Below are positions 41,042 to 49,766 of a stretch of 64,000 nucleotides of DNA, one piece after another. Each line of letters opens with the position of its first letter. The first letter of the stretch is position 1. The position numbers and the translations under genes were made by a program. Origin of the DNA: Kribbella aluminosa (GTDB taxonomy: Bacteria; Actinomycetota; Actinomycetes; Propionibacteriales; Kribbellaceae); the NCBI RefSeq assembly GCF_017876295.1, contig NZ_JAGINT010000002.1, forward strand, positions 3,534,001 to 3,598,000, read 5' to 3'. Below the pieces are notes generated by a model. It worked only from the letters and a program-made list of their open reading frames with translations, made no database searches and was not told the origin of the DNA.

Positions 41042-42244
41042 GGGGCGGCAGGTTAGTTCTAGGTCCAGGGCGTGTTGTTCTACGTAGTTGAGGGCGTGGC
41101 GGACGGCGCCGACCGAGACGATCGCGTCGCCGAGGGAGGAGACCGCGACGCGCGGGGGAGTGCTGGTGTAACCGGCCAGCTGCTCCTCGAGGTCTGGGAG
41201 CAGTGCGGCGGCGGCCTGGGCGACGGCGCCGCCGAGGACGACGAGCTCCGGGTTGAACAGCGAGCCGAGGGTGGCGACCACCCGGGCGGTGCGGTCGGCG
41301 ATGTCGTGAAGGATGCCCTGGGCAACCTTGTCGCCGGCCGCCGCCGCGCCGAACACCTGCTCGGCGGTCACCTCGCCGTCGACAGCCAGCACCCGCAACG
41401 ACGTCTCGACCGCCTCGTCCGCGACCGCCGCGGTCCCGTTCTCCCGGGCGATCCGGGCAATACCGTGGGTGTCACCAACGCCTTCGATCAGTTTCAGGAA
41501 CACCATCTCGCCGGCCCCGCCGCGGCTGCCGTGCAGGAGCCGCCCGGAGTCCATCAGCCCGGAGCCGAACCGCTCGCCGGCCAGCAGCACCACGAGATCG
41601 TCGACATTCCGCGCCTCTCCGCGCCAGCGCTCGCCGAGTGTCGCCAGGTTCGCGTCGTTCTCGAGCAGCACCGGCCAGCCGTGCAGCTCGGTCAGCCGCT
41701 GCGCCAGCCCGGTGTCGAACCGCCGCCAGAACTCGTCCGCGACCAGGATGTTCCCGTCCCGGTCCACCGGCGCGGCGACCCCGGCGCCGGCCGCCAGCAC
41801 CTGGGCGTCCGAGACCCCCGCGGACTCGAGCGCCTCAACCGCGGTCGCGTGCACGATCTCGGTCCGTTCGCCGGGCGTCCGCACCCCGGCGGCCGACCGC
41901 CCGGCCTTCGCGACCGTGTCGCCGCGCAGGTCGGACACCAGCACAGTCGTCTTCGCCGCGCCGATGTCGATCCCGAGCACGTACCCGGCCCGCCCGTTGA
42001 ACTCGAACCGCCGCGACGGCCGCCCCACCGACGTCCGCCCGGGATCGAGCTCGACCACCCAGCCCATCGAGATCAGGTCGTTGCAGACCGCGTGCACGGT
42101 CGCCCGGGTGAGACCGGTGGCCTCTATCAGGCCGGTTCCTGTCATCACTCGTGCGCGGTTGAGTACGCCGAGTACTTTGCCCGCGTTCACCCGCCGCAGC
42201 ATCGTCGGCGTCGCCGTGGGCGGGGTAGCCGGTGGTTTCGCCAT
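41036..42244 (-). CDS. ROK-family transcriptional repressor (NagC/XylR type)
   Basis: 402 residues. The N-terminal winged helix (about 12-75, MLRRVNAGKVLGVLNRARVM, then GLTRATVHAVCNDLISMGWV) binds DNA. The ROK sugar-sensing domain follows with GIDIGAAKTTVLVSD and the LENDANLATLGERW loop. The zinc-binding CxCGxxGC motif is absent after GGAGEM, as in some ROK regulators. It lies divergent from the GH13 gene with an AT-rich, palindromic promoter between, so it most likely represses that alpha-glucosidase in the absence of its sugar. Its last codons overlap a palindromic repeat element. Confidence 0.9.
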   Translation of the reverse strand: MAKPPATPPTATPTMLRRVNAGKVLGVLNRARVMTGTGLIEATGLTRATVHAVCNDLISMGWVVELDPGRTSVGRPSRRFEFNGRAGYVLGIDIGAAKTTVLVSDLRGDTVAKAGRSAAGVRTPGERTEIVHATAVEALESAGVSDAQVLAAGAGVAAPVDRDGNILVADEFWRRFDTGLAQRLTELHGWPVLLENDANLATLGERWRGEARNVDDLVVLLAGERFGSGLMDSGRLLHGSRGGAGEMVFLKLIEGVGDTHGIARIARENGTAAVADEAVETSLRVLAVDGEVTAEQVFGAAAAGDKVAQGILHDIADRTARVVATLGSLFNPELVVLGGAVAQAAAALLPDLEEQLAGYTSTPPRVAVSSLGDAIVSVGAVRHALNYVEQHALDLELTCRPT

Positions 42245-42353
42245 GAAAGCCCCTTGACCTCGTCGTCCTACCGACCGCAGAATACATGCAGATTCTAAAT
42301 TTAGAGCCTATATATAAACCCCGGGTTACCAACAGATTCCGAGTGAGGCGATC
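42245..42353. promoter_or_regulatory. Divergent promoter with perfect palindrome TCTAAATTTAGA
   Basis: 109-base gap between ROK repressor and GH13 starts, strikingly AT-rich for this genome. The 12-base perfect dyad TCTAAATTTAGA at 42294-42305 is followed by TATATATAAA (-10-like). Position and symmetry make it the best candidate operator for the adjacent ROK repressor. Confidence 0.55.
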
Positions 42354-44000
42354 GTGACGAGTCCACATGCGACCCAAACGACCCAGTTGACTCAGCCCGA
42401 CTGGTGGCGGCAGGCCGTCGTGTACCAGATCTATCCGCGCAGCTTCGCCGATTCCGACGGCGACGGCGTCGGCGATCTGCCCGGCATCGTCAGTCGAGTC
42501 CCGTACCTGGTGGCGCTGGGCATCGACGCGGTCTGGCTGAGCCCGTTCTACCCGTCCGCGCTGGCCGACGGCGGGTACGACGTGGACGACTACCGCAACG
42601 TCGACCCGCGGCTCGGCACGCTGACGGACTTCGACCAGCTGGTCGAGGCGCTGCACACCGAGGGCATCAAGCTGATCGTCGACATCGTCCCGAACCACAC
42701 GTCCGACCGGCACGAGTGGTTCGTCGAGGCGCTGGAGGCGGCCAAGGGGCACCCGGCCCGGGACCGGTACATCTTCCGCGACGGTGACGGTGACCAGCCG
42801 CCGTCGGACTGGGACTCGGTGTTCGGCGGCTCCGCGTGGGCGCAGGCCGACGACGGCCAGTGGTACCTGCACATGTTCGCGGCCGAGCAGCCCGACCTGA
42901 ACTGGCAGCACCCCGAGGTGCGGGCGGACTTCCTGGAGACCCTGAAGTTCTGGTCGGACCGGGGTGTCGACGGCTTCCGGGTCGACGTGGCGCACGCGCT
43001 GGTGAAGGACCTGTCGGAGCCGTTCCCGGCGAAGGACACGCTGCCTCGCCAGTCGGAGTCCAACGGCAAGCACCCGCTCTGGGACCAGGACGGCGTACAC
43101 GAGATCTACAAGGACTGGCGCAAGCTGCTGGACACCTACGACCCGCCGCGGTCCGCGGTCGCCGAGGCGTTCGTGCCGGCCGCCCGCCGGGCACGGTACG
43201 CGAGCGCCGACGGGCTCGGGCAGGCGTTCAACTTCGACCTGCTGCAGGCCGACTTCGAGTACGACAGGTTCCGCCAGGTGATCGAGGAGAACCTCGAGTT
43301 CGCCGAGCAGAACGGGTCGTCGTCGACATGGGTGTTCTCGAACCACGACGTCGTCCGGCACGCCACCCGGTACGGCCTGCCGAGGAACCCGAAGGGCGGC
43401 TGGCAGGACGGTAAGGACTGGCTGCTCAGCAACGGCACCGAGCCGACCGTGGACGTTGCCCTCGGGCTGCGTCGGGCCAGGGCCGCGACGCTGCTGATGC
43501 TCGCGCTGCCCGGCTCGGCGTACCTGTACCAGGGTGAGGAGCTCGGTCTGCAGGAGGTCGGCGAGCTGCCGGCCGCGAACCTGCAGGACCCGGCGTACTT
43601 CCGGTCGAAGGGTGCCGAGAAGGGCCGGGACGGCTGCCGGGTTCCGATCCCGTGGACGGTCGGCGGTCTGTCGTTCGGCTTCGGGACCGGCGGCTCGCAC
43701 CTGCTGCAGCCGAAGTGGTTCGGCGCGTACTCCGTCGAGGCGCAGCAGGACGACGCCGAGTCGACGCTGAGCCTGTACCGCAAGGCGCTCGCGGTCCGGC
43801 GCGGCCTGCGGACCGGCAGCGCGCTGACCTGGGCCGACGGCAACGACGACGTACTGCACTTCGTCCGCTCCGGCGGCTGGCAGTGCGTCACGAACTTCGG
43901 CGCCGCGCCGGTCGAGCTGCCGGACGCCGCGGTCGTGCTGTCCAGCGGCCCACTCGAGGGCGACAAGCTACCGGCGGACACCACCGCCTGGCTCATCTAG
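42354..44000 (+). CDS. Glycoside hydrolase family 13 alpha-glucosidase / alpha-amylase-like
   Basis: 548 residues from GTG 42354. GH13 conserved regions are in order: VVYQIYPRSFADSDGDGVGD; DIVPNHTS (region I); GFRVDVAHALVKD with the nucleophile Asp near residue 207 (region II); a Glu in AVAEAFVPA (region III, general acid); and VFSNHDVVR (region IV). This spacing and the WWRQAVVYQIYPRSF start match cytoplasmic oligo-1,6-glucosidase/alpha-glucosidases of actinobacteria. It hydrolyses maltose-like or trehalose-like oligosaccharides taken up by the cell. It is regulated with high probability by the divergent ROK repressor. A strong hairpin overlaps the stop codon. Confidence 0.92.
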   Translation: MTSPHATQTTQLTQPDWWRQAVVYQIYPRSFADSDGDGVGDLPGIVSRVPYLVALGIDAVWLSPFYPSALADGGYDVDDYRNVDPRLGTLTDFDQLVEALHTEGIKLIVDIVPNHTSDRHEWFVEALEAAKGHPARDRYIFRDGDGDQPPSDWDSVFGGSAWAQADDGQWYLHMFAAEQPDLNWQHPEVRADFLETLKFWSDRGVDGFRVDVAHALVKDLSEPFPAKDTLPRQSESNGKHPLWDQDGVHEIYKDWRKLLDTYDPPRSAVAEAFVPAARRARYASADGLGQAFNFDLLQADFEYDRFRQVIEENLEFAEQNGSSSTWVFSNHDVVRHATRYGLPRNPKGGWQDGKDWLLSNGTEPTVDVALGLRRARAATLLMLALPGSAYLYQGEELGLQEVGELPAANLQDPAYFRSKGAEKGRDGCRVPIPWTVGGLSFGFGTGGSHLLQPKWFGAYSVEAQQDDAESTLSLYRKALAVRRGLRTGSALTWADGNDDVLHFVRSGGWQCVTNFGAAPVELPDAAVVLSSGPLEGDKLPADTTAWLI

Positions 44001-44021
44001 GTGGTGTCTGGCACCACCTAG
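43997..44021 (+). terminator. Terminator hairpin after the GH13 gene
   Basis: CTAGGTGGTG at 43997-44006 pairs perfectly with CACCACCTAG at 44012-44021 around TCTGG. The stem begins inside the stop codon. Confidence 0.7.
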
Positions 44022-44158
44022 ACCCACGAACAGCGCTCCGGCCGGGCTGTCCCGAGACGGCCCTCCCCCCTGTGTGGCCGGGGCGCCCCGCCGGTGCGGG
44101 TGTTGTGGCGGATGCGGCGGGGCGGCCGCGCCTCCACGCCGTCACCGGTACCGGCGGA

Positions 44159-44206
44159 CATGGTCGTGGCGGGGGCACCGGGCGGTTGCCCCCGTCACGA
44201 TCCATG
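44159..44206 (+). promoter_or_regulatory. Long hairpin upstream of the Nif3-like gene
   Basis: CATGGTCGTGGCGGGGGCA at 44159-44177 pairs with TGCCCCCGTCACGATCCATG at 44187-44206, with one bulge and one mismatch, around CCGGGCGGT. It ends about 28 bases before the GTG start. It could be a leader structure or the second terminator of the GH13 unit; it matches no riboswitch class I recognise. Confidence 0.45.
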
Positions 44207-44234
44207 CGGCAACAACAAATGCCAGGATAAGCGC

Positions 44235-45362
44235 GTGACGACGCTCTCGGACGTGCTCGCAGTACTCGATCGGCTCTACGACCCCGCCTGGGCGGAGGAC
44301 TGGGACGCGGTCGGGCTGGTCACCGGCGACCCGGACCAGAAGGTACGCCGGATCCTGTTCGCGGTCGATCCGATGCGGGCCGTGGTCGACGAGGCGATCG
44401 ACGGCGGGTTCGACCTGCTCGTCACGCACCACCCGCTCCTGCTCCGCGGTGTGAACAGTGTGGCCACGACGACGCCGAAGGGCCGGGTGATCACCGACCT
44501 GATTCGCGCGGGTGTCGCTTTACATGTCTGTCACACGAACGCCGACAACGCGAAGCCGGGTGTGAGCGACGCGCTCGCCGCCGCGATCGGGCTGCGCGAC
44601 ACCCGCCCGTTGAAGGCGATGCCGGCCGAGCCGATGGACAAGGTCGTGGTGTTCGTCCCGGTCGCGGAGACGCAGGCGATGCTCGACGTACTCGCGAAGG
44701 CGGGCGCCGGCCGGATCGGCGACTACGAGCGGGCCGCGTGGAGCGGTACCGGCGAGGGGACGTTCCGGCCGTTGGCCGGCGCGAACCCGGCGATCGGCAC
44801 CGTCGGCGACATCGAGGTCGTCCCGGAGAACCGGCTCGAGATGATCCTCCCGCGCCGCCGGCGCCGCGCGGTCGTCGAGGCGCTGATCGCGGCGCACTCC
44901 TACGAGGAACCGGCGTACGACGTCTACGAGCTGGCCGACGTGCCGAGCGAGCGCGGCGGCGGGCGGATCGGCGTACTGGAGGAGCCGTTGCCGCTGGCCG
45001 GCTTCGCGCGGCTGGTCGCCGAGAGCCTGCCGCGGACCGAGCACGGTGTGCGGGTTTCCGGTGACCCGGGCCGGATGATCGAGACCGTCGCGGTGGTCGG
45101 GGGAGCGGGCGACTCCGAGTTCGGCCGGGTCCGCGCGGCCGGCGTGGACGCGTACCTGACCGCCGACCTCCGGCACCATCCGGCGACCGAGGCCCGGGCG
45201 TACGGCGACCCGGCGCTGGTCGACGTCGCGCACTGGGCCAGCGAGTGGCCGTGGCTCGGGGACGCCGAGCGCCTCCTGCTCGAAGGTCTCGCGGCCCGAG
45301 GCAGTACCGTGGACACTCACATCTCAACACTCTGCACGGACGCCTGGACGCTGCGGATCTGA
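44235..45362 (+). CDS. Nif3-like dinuclear metal centre protein (DUF34/NIF3 family)
   Basis: 375 residues from GTG 44235 (AGGATAAG upstream). The family metal-binding motif is LLVTHHPLLLRGV (HH), with further ligands expected in VCHTNADNAKPGVSDALA and the C-terminal YLTADLRHH (typical TGDxxHH position) and DVAHWASEWP. An insert domain of the CutA-like type (about residues 130-240, VVVFVPVAETQAMLDVLAKAGAGRIGDY) is present, as in the longer Nif3 proteins. Proposed role is GTP cyclohydrolase-like or metal-dependent hydrolase; physiological function is not settled. It leads a conserved actinobacterial cluster with the zinc-ribbon protein and RNase H/phosphatase. Confidence 0.9.
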   Translation: MTTLSDVLAVLDRLYDPAWAEDWDAVGLVTGDPDQKVRRILFAVDPMRAVVDEAIDGGFDLLVTHHPLLLRGVNSVATTTPKGRVITDLIRAGVALHVCHTNADNAKPGVSDALAAAIGLRDTRPLKAMPAEPMDKVVVFVPVAETQAMLDVLAKAGAGRIGDYERAAWSGTGEGTFRPLAGANPAIGTVGDIEVVPENRLEMILPRRRRRAVVEALIAAHSYEEPAYDVYELADVPSERGGGRIGVLEEPLPLAGFARLVAESLPRTEHGVRVSGDPGRMIETVAVVGGAGDSEFGRVRAAGVDAYLTADLRHHPATEARAYGDPALVDVAHWASEWPWLGDAERLLLEGLAARGSTVDTHISTLCTDAWTLRI

Positions 45363-45393
45363 GTACGCCGCCAACGATCTGAAGGAGCCGACT

Positions 45394-46137
45394 CTGAACG
45401 CCGAGCCCGCCGTCCAACGCCGGCTGCTGGACCTGCAGGATCTCGACCTGCAGCTCGATCAGGTCGCGCACAAGCGCGCGTCGTTGCCCGAGCACCAGGC
45501 GCTCAAGGACCTGGCCGCCGAGAAGTCCGTCGTCGACCGCGAGCTGGTCACCGCGGACACCGAGGTCAGCGACCTGCAGCGCGAGCAGAAGAAGGCCGAG
45601 AGCGACGTAGAGCAGGTCCGCCAGCGCCGTGCGCGGAACCAGCAGCGGCTCGACTCCGGTCAGGTCACCTCGCCGCGCGACCTGGAGAACCTGCAGCACG
45701 AGATCGGCTCGCTGGACCGCCGGATCTCGGACCTGGAGGACGCCGAGCTCGAGGTGATGGAGAAGCTCGAGGCCGCCGAGGTCGTGCAGACCGAGCTGCG
45801 GGCCCGCGCGGAGGCGTTCGCCGGGCGGCAGTCCGAGCTGGAGACCTCCCGCGACGCGGCGGTCAAGGAGCTCGACGAGCAGCGCGCCGGGTTCGTCGAC
45901 AACCGCGCCGTGGTCCTGGCCGAGCTGCCGGAGGGGCTCATCACGCAGTACCAGCGTCTGCGGGAGCACAACGGCGGCATCGGCGCCGCGCCGCTGGTCG
46001 GCAAGCGCTGCATGGGCTGCCGGATGGAGCTCGCCCCGTCCGACCTGAACGCGATCAAGGCAGCCGCTCCCGACGCCGTACTGCGGTGTGAAGAGTGCGG
46101 ACGCATCCTCGTCAGGACGGCGGACAGCGCGGCATGA
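45394..46137 (+). CDS. C4-type zinc ribbon coiled-coil protein, probable CTG start
   Basis: 247 residues if translation begins at CTG 45394 (NAEPAVQRRLLDLQDLDLQL), placed six bases after GGAG. No ATG, GTG or TTG exists upstream in frame, and the first alternative (TTG 45484) would cut off conserved N-terminal helix sequence. The first 180 residues are a long charged coiled coil with heptad Leu. The C terminus holds the zinc ribbon CMGC ... CEEC (GKRCMGCRMELAP, VLRCEECGRILV). The family (DUF164/CdsZ, Rv2229c) is essential-like and conserved beside Nif3 and RNase H genes; function is unclear, with a nucleic-acid or ribosome link suspected. Stop overlaps the next ATG (ATGA). Confidence 0.88.
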   Translation: MNAEPAVQRRLLDLQDLDLQLDQVAHKRASLPEHQALKDLAAEKSVVDRELVTADTEVSDLQREQKKAESDVEQVRQRRARNQQRLDSGQVTSPRDLENLQHEIGSLDRRISDLEDAELEVMEKLEAAEVVQTELRARAEAFAGRQSELETSRDAAVKELDEQRAGFVDNRAVVLAELPEGLITQYQRLREHNGGIGAAPLVGKRCMGCRMELAPSDLNAIKAAAPDAVLRCEECGRILVRTADSAA

Positions 46138-47258
46138 GCTACTCGCACGTCATCGTCGAGGCCGACGGTGGATCCCGGGGGAATCCGGGCCTGGCGTCGT
46201 ACGGCGCACTCGTCCGGGACCCAGTGACCGGCAAGGTCATCGCCCAGCAGGGGAAGACGATCGGGATCGCGACCAACAACGTCGCGGAGTACTCCGGGCT
46301 GATCGCGGGCCTCGAGCTCGCCGCGGAGTACGCGCCGAACGCGTCGATCGAAGTACGGATGGACTCCAAGCTGGTCGTCGAGCAGATGGCCGGCCGGTGG
46401 AAGATCAAGCACCCGGACCTGCAGCCGCTGGCGATCAAGGCGCAGGGGCTGGCGCCGTTCGGGACCGAGTGGACGTGGGTGCCGCGGGCGCAGAACGCGG
46501 CCGCGGACGCGCTGGCGAACAACGCTCTCGACGGTGTGCCGATCCCGTTGCAGCCCGGCGACGCGCCCGTTGCCGCGCAGCCGGCCGCGCAGCCGTCGGA
46601 TCAGCAGAAGGCCTTGCGGGGTTGGGGTGCGCAGGCCGAGCCGCCGACCCGGTTGATCTTCCTGCGGCACGGCGAGACGCCACACACCGCGGAGAAGCGG
46701 TTCTCGGGTTCCGGCGGCGATGACCCGGCGCTGAGCGAGAACGGCCGGACGCAGGCGGCGGCTGCCGCGGCGTACCTGGCGCGGCTCGGCGGGATCGACG
46801 CGATCGTGACGTCGCCGATGCGGCGGGCGCGGGAGACCGCGGCCGAGGCCGGTTCGGAGCTTGGGCTGGATGTGGTCGTGGACGAGGGCTGGGTGGAGTG
46901 CTCGTTCGGTGACTGGGACGGGCACACGTTCGCCGAAGTACAGGAGAAGTGGCCGGACGCGTTGAACGCCTGGCTGGAGTCGACGACGGTGGCACCGCCC
47001 GGCGGCGAGTCGTTCGACGCGTGCGCCCGGCGCGCCCGCTCGGCCCGCGACGGTCTGCTCGCGCGGCACCCCGGCAAGACGGTGCTCGTGGTCACCCACG
47101 TGACCCCGATCAAGCTGATGGTCCGCTCGGTGCTCCAGGCCCCGATGTCGTCGATGTTTCGGATGGAGCTTCGCCCGGCAACCCTCACCGAAGCCCACTG
47201 GTACGCCGACGGCCTGGCGTCCCTGCGCTCCTTCAACGTGGACCCTGCCCTAGTCTGA
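46134..47258 (+). CDS. Bifunctional RNase H / histidine phosphatase
   Basis: 374 residues starting at ATG 46134, overlapping the previous stop. The N-terminal domain (1-140) is a type I RNase H with VEADGGSRGNPG (first Asp), a Glu in GLIAGLELA, Asp in VRMDSKLVVEQM and Asp in NAAADALANNA: the DEDD set. A short Ala/Gln-rich hinge leads to a histidine-phosphatase domain (about 170-374) with IFLRHGETPHTAEKRFSG and the second catalytic His in VVTHVTPIK. The architecture equals Rv2228c of M. tuberculosis, which combines RNA:DNA hybrid cleavage with acid phosphatase (possibly CobC-like alpha-ribazole phosphatase). Confidence 0.93.
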   Translation: MSYSHVIVEADGGSRGNPGLASYGALVRDPVTGKVIAQQGKTIGIATNNVAEYSGLIAGLELAAEYAPNASIEVRMDSKLVVEQMAGRWKIKHPDLQPLAIKAQGLAPFGTEWTWVPRAQNAAADALANNALDGVPIPLQPGDAPVAAQPAAQPSDQQKALRGWGAQAEPPTRLIFLRHGETPHTAEKRFSGSGGDDPALSENGRTQAAAAAAYLARLGGIDAIVTSPMRRARETAAEAGSELGLDVVVDEGWVECSFGDWDGHTFAEVQEKWPDALNAWLESTTVAPPGGESFDACARRARSARDGLLARHPGKTVLVVTHVTPIKLMVRSVLQAPMSSMFRMELRPATLTEAHWYADGLASLRSFNVDPALV

Positions 47259-47262
47259 CCCC

Positions 47263-48705
47263 ATGCCGCTGCAGAGGGTTCGTTTCGTCGAGGACGTTCC
47301 GGAGGTTTTCCGGGCTTCGTTGCAGGACATCCGCCGGGAGCAGGAGGTGCCGTCGGAGTTCCCGCCGGAGGTGACTGCGGCGGCGGTCCAGGCTGCCCAC
47401 AGAAACGCCCAGAACGTCGTACTGCCGCGGCTGGACCGGACCGGCATCGAGTTCGTGACGGTCGATCCGCCGGACTCGATGGACCTCGACCAGGCGCTGC
47501 ACATCGAGCGGGCGGGCGACGGCTTCACGGTGTACTACGCGATCGCGGACGTCGCGGCGTACGTGCAGGCCGGCGACCCGATCGACACCGAGGCCCGCCG
47601 TCGCGGCGAGACCCTGTACGCGCCGGACAGGCGGACCCCGCTGCACCCGCCGGAGCTCTCCGAGGGCGCGGCCTCGCTGCTGCCCGACCAGATCCGTCCG
47701 GCGCTGCTGTGGACGGTCACCCTCGACGCGTCCGGCGAGATCACCGGCGTCACCTGCGAGCGTGCCCTGGTGAAGTCGCGCGCGAAGCTCAACTACGCCG
47801 GCGTACAGCAGGATCTGGACGCAGGTACGGCGTCCGAGTCGCTGCAGCTGCTCCGCGAGGTCGGGAAGCTCCGTGAGCAGTGCGAACTCGGCCGCGGCGG
47901 CGTGAACCTGCCGATCCCGGACCAGCAAGTCGTCACCTCCGACGGTGGCTGGGGCCTGCAGTTCCGCGCGCCCCTGCCCGTCGAGGGCTGGAACGCACAG
48001 ATCTCGCTGCTCACCGGCATGGCCGCCGCGCAGCTGATGATGAAGGGCAAGATCGGCATCCTGCGCACGCTGCCCGAGTCGCACGACGACCTGCGCCGCA
48101 AGCTCGGCAACACCGCGAAGGCGCTCGGGATCGACTGGCCGGCCGACGTGTCGTACGCCGAGTTCATCCACGGGCTCGACCCGGCCACTCCGGCGCACGC
48201 CGCGATGCTGGCCGCCTGCACCGTCCTGTTCCGCGGCGCCGGGTACACGGCCTTCGACGGCAGCGTGCCGGACAAGCCGCAGCACGCCGCGATGAAGGGG
48301 GAGTACGCCCACGTCACGGCGCCGCTGCGCCGGCTGGTGGACCGCTGGACCGGCGAGATCTGCGTCGCGCTCTCGGCCGGCACCGACGTACCGGACTGGG
48401 TCCGGGAGTCGATGGACGAGATCCCGAAGATCATGGACGACGCGGACCGCCGGGCGCACGCCTACGAGCGCTCGATCGTCAGCATGGTCGAGGCCGGCCT
48501 GGTCGCGGACCGCCTCGGCGCGACCTTCGACGGCGTGATCACCGACGTCGACGACAAGGACCCCGGCCGCGGCATCGTCGTACTGACCGAACCCGCCATC
48601 GAGGGCCGCGTCACCGGCCCGGCCCTGCCACTGGGCCGCCAGGTCCGCGTCAAACTCGTCGAAGCCGACATCACCCAACGAACCGTCGCGTTTGAACTGC
48701 TCTAG
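47263..48705 (+). CDS. RNB-domain exoribonuclease (RNase II/R family)
   Basis: 480 residues. The RNB catalytic signature is TVDPPDSMDLDQALHIE with the conserved metal-binding Asp residues, followed by GFTVYYAIADVAAYVQAGDPID and the YxPDRRTPLHPPELSEG stretch. Later HVTAPLRRLVDRW corresponds to the YxHxTSPLRRYxDL motif. The C-terminal 50 residues may form an OB/S1-like fold (GVITDVDDKDPGRGIVVL). No N-terminal cold-shock domains, so it is the shorter actinobacterial form. It degrades RNA 3' to 5'. Starts four bases after the RNase H/phosphatase stop, so probably part of the same transcript. Confidence 0.92.
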   Translation: MPLQRVRFVEDVPEVFRASLQDIRREQEVPSEFPPEVTAAAVQAAHRNAQNVVLPRLDRTGIEFVTVDPPDSMDLDQALHIERAGDGFTVYYAIADVAAYVQAGDPIDTEARRRGETLYAPDRRTPLHPPELSEGAASLLPDQIRPALLWTVTLDASGEITGVTCERALVKSRAKLNYAGVQQDLDAGTASESLQLLREVGKLREQCELGRGGVNLPIPDQQVVTSDGGWGLQFRAPLPVEGWNAQISLLTGMAAAQLMMKGKIGILRTLPESHDDLRRKLGNTAKALGIDWPADVSYAEFIHGLDPATPAHAAMLAACTVLFRGAGYTAFDGSVPDKPQHAAMKGEYAHVTAPLRRLVDRWTGEICVALSAGTDVPDWVRESMDEIPKIMDDADRRAHAYERSIVSMVEAGLVADRLGATFDGVITDVDDKDPGRGIVVLTEPAIEGRVTGPALPLGRQVRVKLVEADITQRTVAFELL

Positions 48706-48722
48706 CTGAGACACTCGCAGGT

Positions 48723-49133
48723 ATGCACTACGACGAGTTCTTCGCGCAGTACAAGAGCGCCTACGAGCTCTGGACCTTCGGGCGGCTGGACGTGGACGGC
48801 GCGCTCGCCGCGCTGGAGCGACTGCGCCCGATCGCGCGCGCGGTCGAGCCGGCGGACAAGCGTGCGACCGCGGAGTACCTGCTGGCCCAGTGGGCGAACG
48901 AGACCTCGCCTCAGGCCGGCGAGCGGATGGCACGCGCGACAGCAGCTCTGGCCCGGGCCGGCGCGGACGGCGGGTCCACCGCCGAGCGGAGGACCCGCGC
49001 CGAGGCGCGCATCGCCGAGATCACCGGCATCGCGAACGAGACCACCGATGTGGCCGAGCGGTACGCCGTCCTCGGCCTGAACGAAACCCTCGCCAAGCTC
49101 GTCGACACCCTGGACCGCGAAGGCCACCGATGA
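48723..49133 (+). CDS. Hypothetical helical protein
   Basis: 136 residues, entirely helix-forming (MHYDEFFAQYKSAYELWTFG, later ALAALERLRPIARAVEPADK). No motif, transmembrane segment or signal is visible and I do not recognise a family. It follows the RNB gene by 17 bases. Its stop TGA overlaps an ATG (ATGA) opening the next gene, an HExxH putative metalloprotease, so the two may work together, for example as a chaperone or inhibitor pair. That last point is speculation. Confidence 0.65.
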   Translation: MHYDEFFAQYKSAYELWTFGRLDVDGALAALERLRPIARAVEPADKRATAEYLLAQWANETSPQAGERMARATAALARAGADGGSTAERRTRAEARIAEITGIANETTDVAERYAVLGLNETLAKLVDTLDREGHR

Positions 49134-49766
49134 CCGGTCCGGCAGGCCTCCGCCGCGGACCTCCTCCGCTACCGCAGTGCGCTGCTCGTCGTACTGCATG
49201 AGAACGCCCACATGCTGGCGCCCGAGGGCCGGGACAACGGCGACGAACGGGACACGCCGCTGTCGCCGGACGCCGCGCGCAAAGGACTCGAAGAGGGCGC
49301 CACCGAAGCGTGGGCGTACCGCAACCTCGACCGGTACATCGACGAGCTCGGTCTGGAAGACGTCGTACCGGACCTGAAGGGCGTCACCGCGATCTCGCGG
49401 TACCAGCACTACCTGCCCGCCGCTGACGTACTCGCCGAACGGATCGGTGCGCAGGCCGGGGTCGGCCGCGACGAGATCCTCCGGCAGATGAACTGCGGGC
49501 TGTCCGACGGCAAGTGGCCGGTCGCGCGGATCGAGGAAGGCTACCGGTCCGGCACGCCACTGCAGCAAGAACGCCAGGCCGGACAGGTCGCGCAGCCACA
49601 GCAGCAACCGGATCAGAAGGACGTGCTCGCCGTGGCCTTCGCCGGGACCGCCCCCGCAGGAGGCGCGACGGCGACCCGGCCCGGGCAGGCGGCCCTGAAC
49701 AAGTCGCCGGTCAGCGCTCAGCAGCAGAACACCAGCACCCGCGAGGAGACTCAGTCGGACAGGTAG
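49130..49766 (+). CDS. HExxH zinc-metallopeptidase-like protein, frameshifted near the start
   Basis: ATG 49130 overlaps the upstream stop (ATGA) and gives MTG before the frame is lost. The next frame, open from 49134, reads RQASAADLLRYRSALLVVLH. Removing one base near 49139 joins them into about 210 residues. The sequence VVLHENAHML contains HExxH and is followed 27 residues later by EEGATEAWAY, the EGxTE glutamate motif of gluzincin-type peptidases, so two His and a Glu could bind zinc. The C-terminal 60 residues are Gln/Ala-rich and disordered. No signal peptide. If the frameshift is real, translation could still begin at ATG 49212, but that would exclude HExxH. The last 16 bases overlap the convergent TetR gene. 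Confidence 0.6.
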
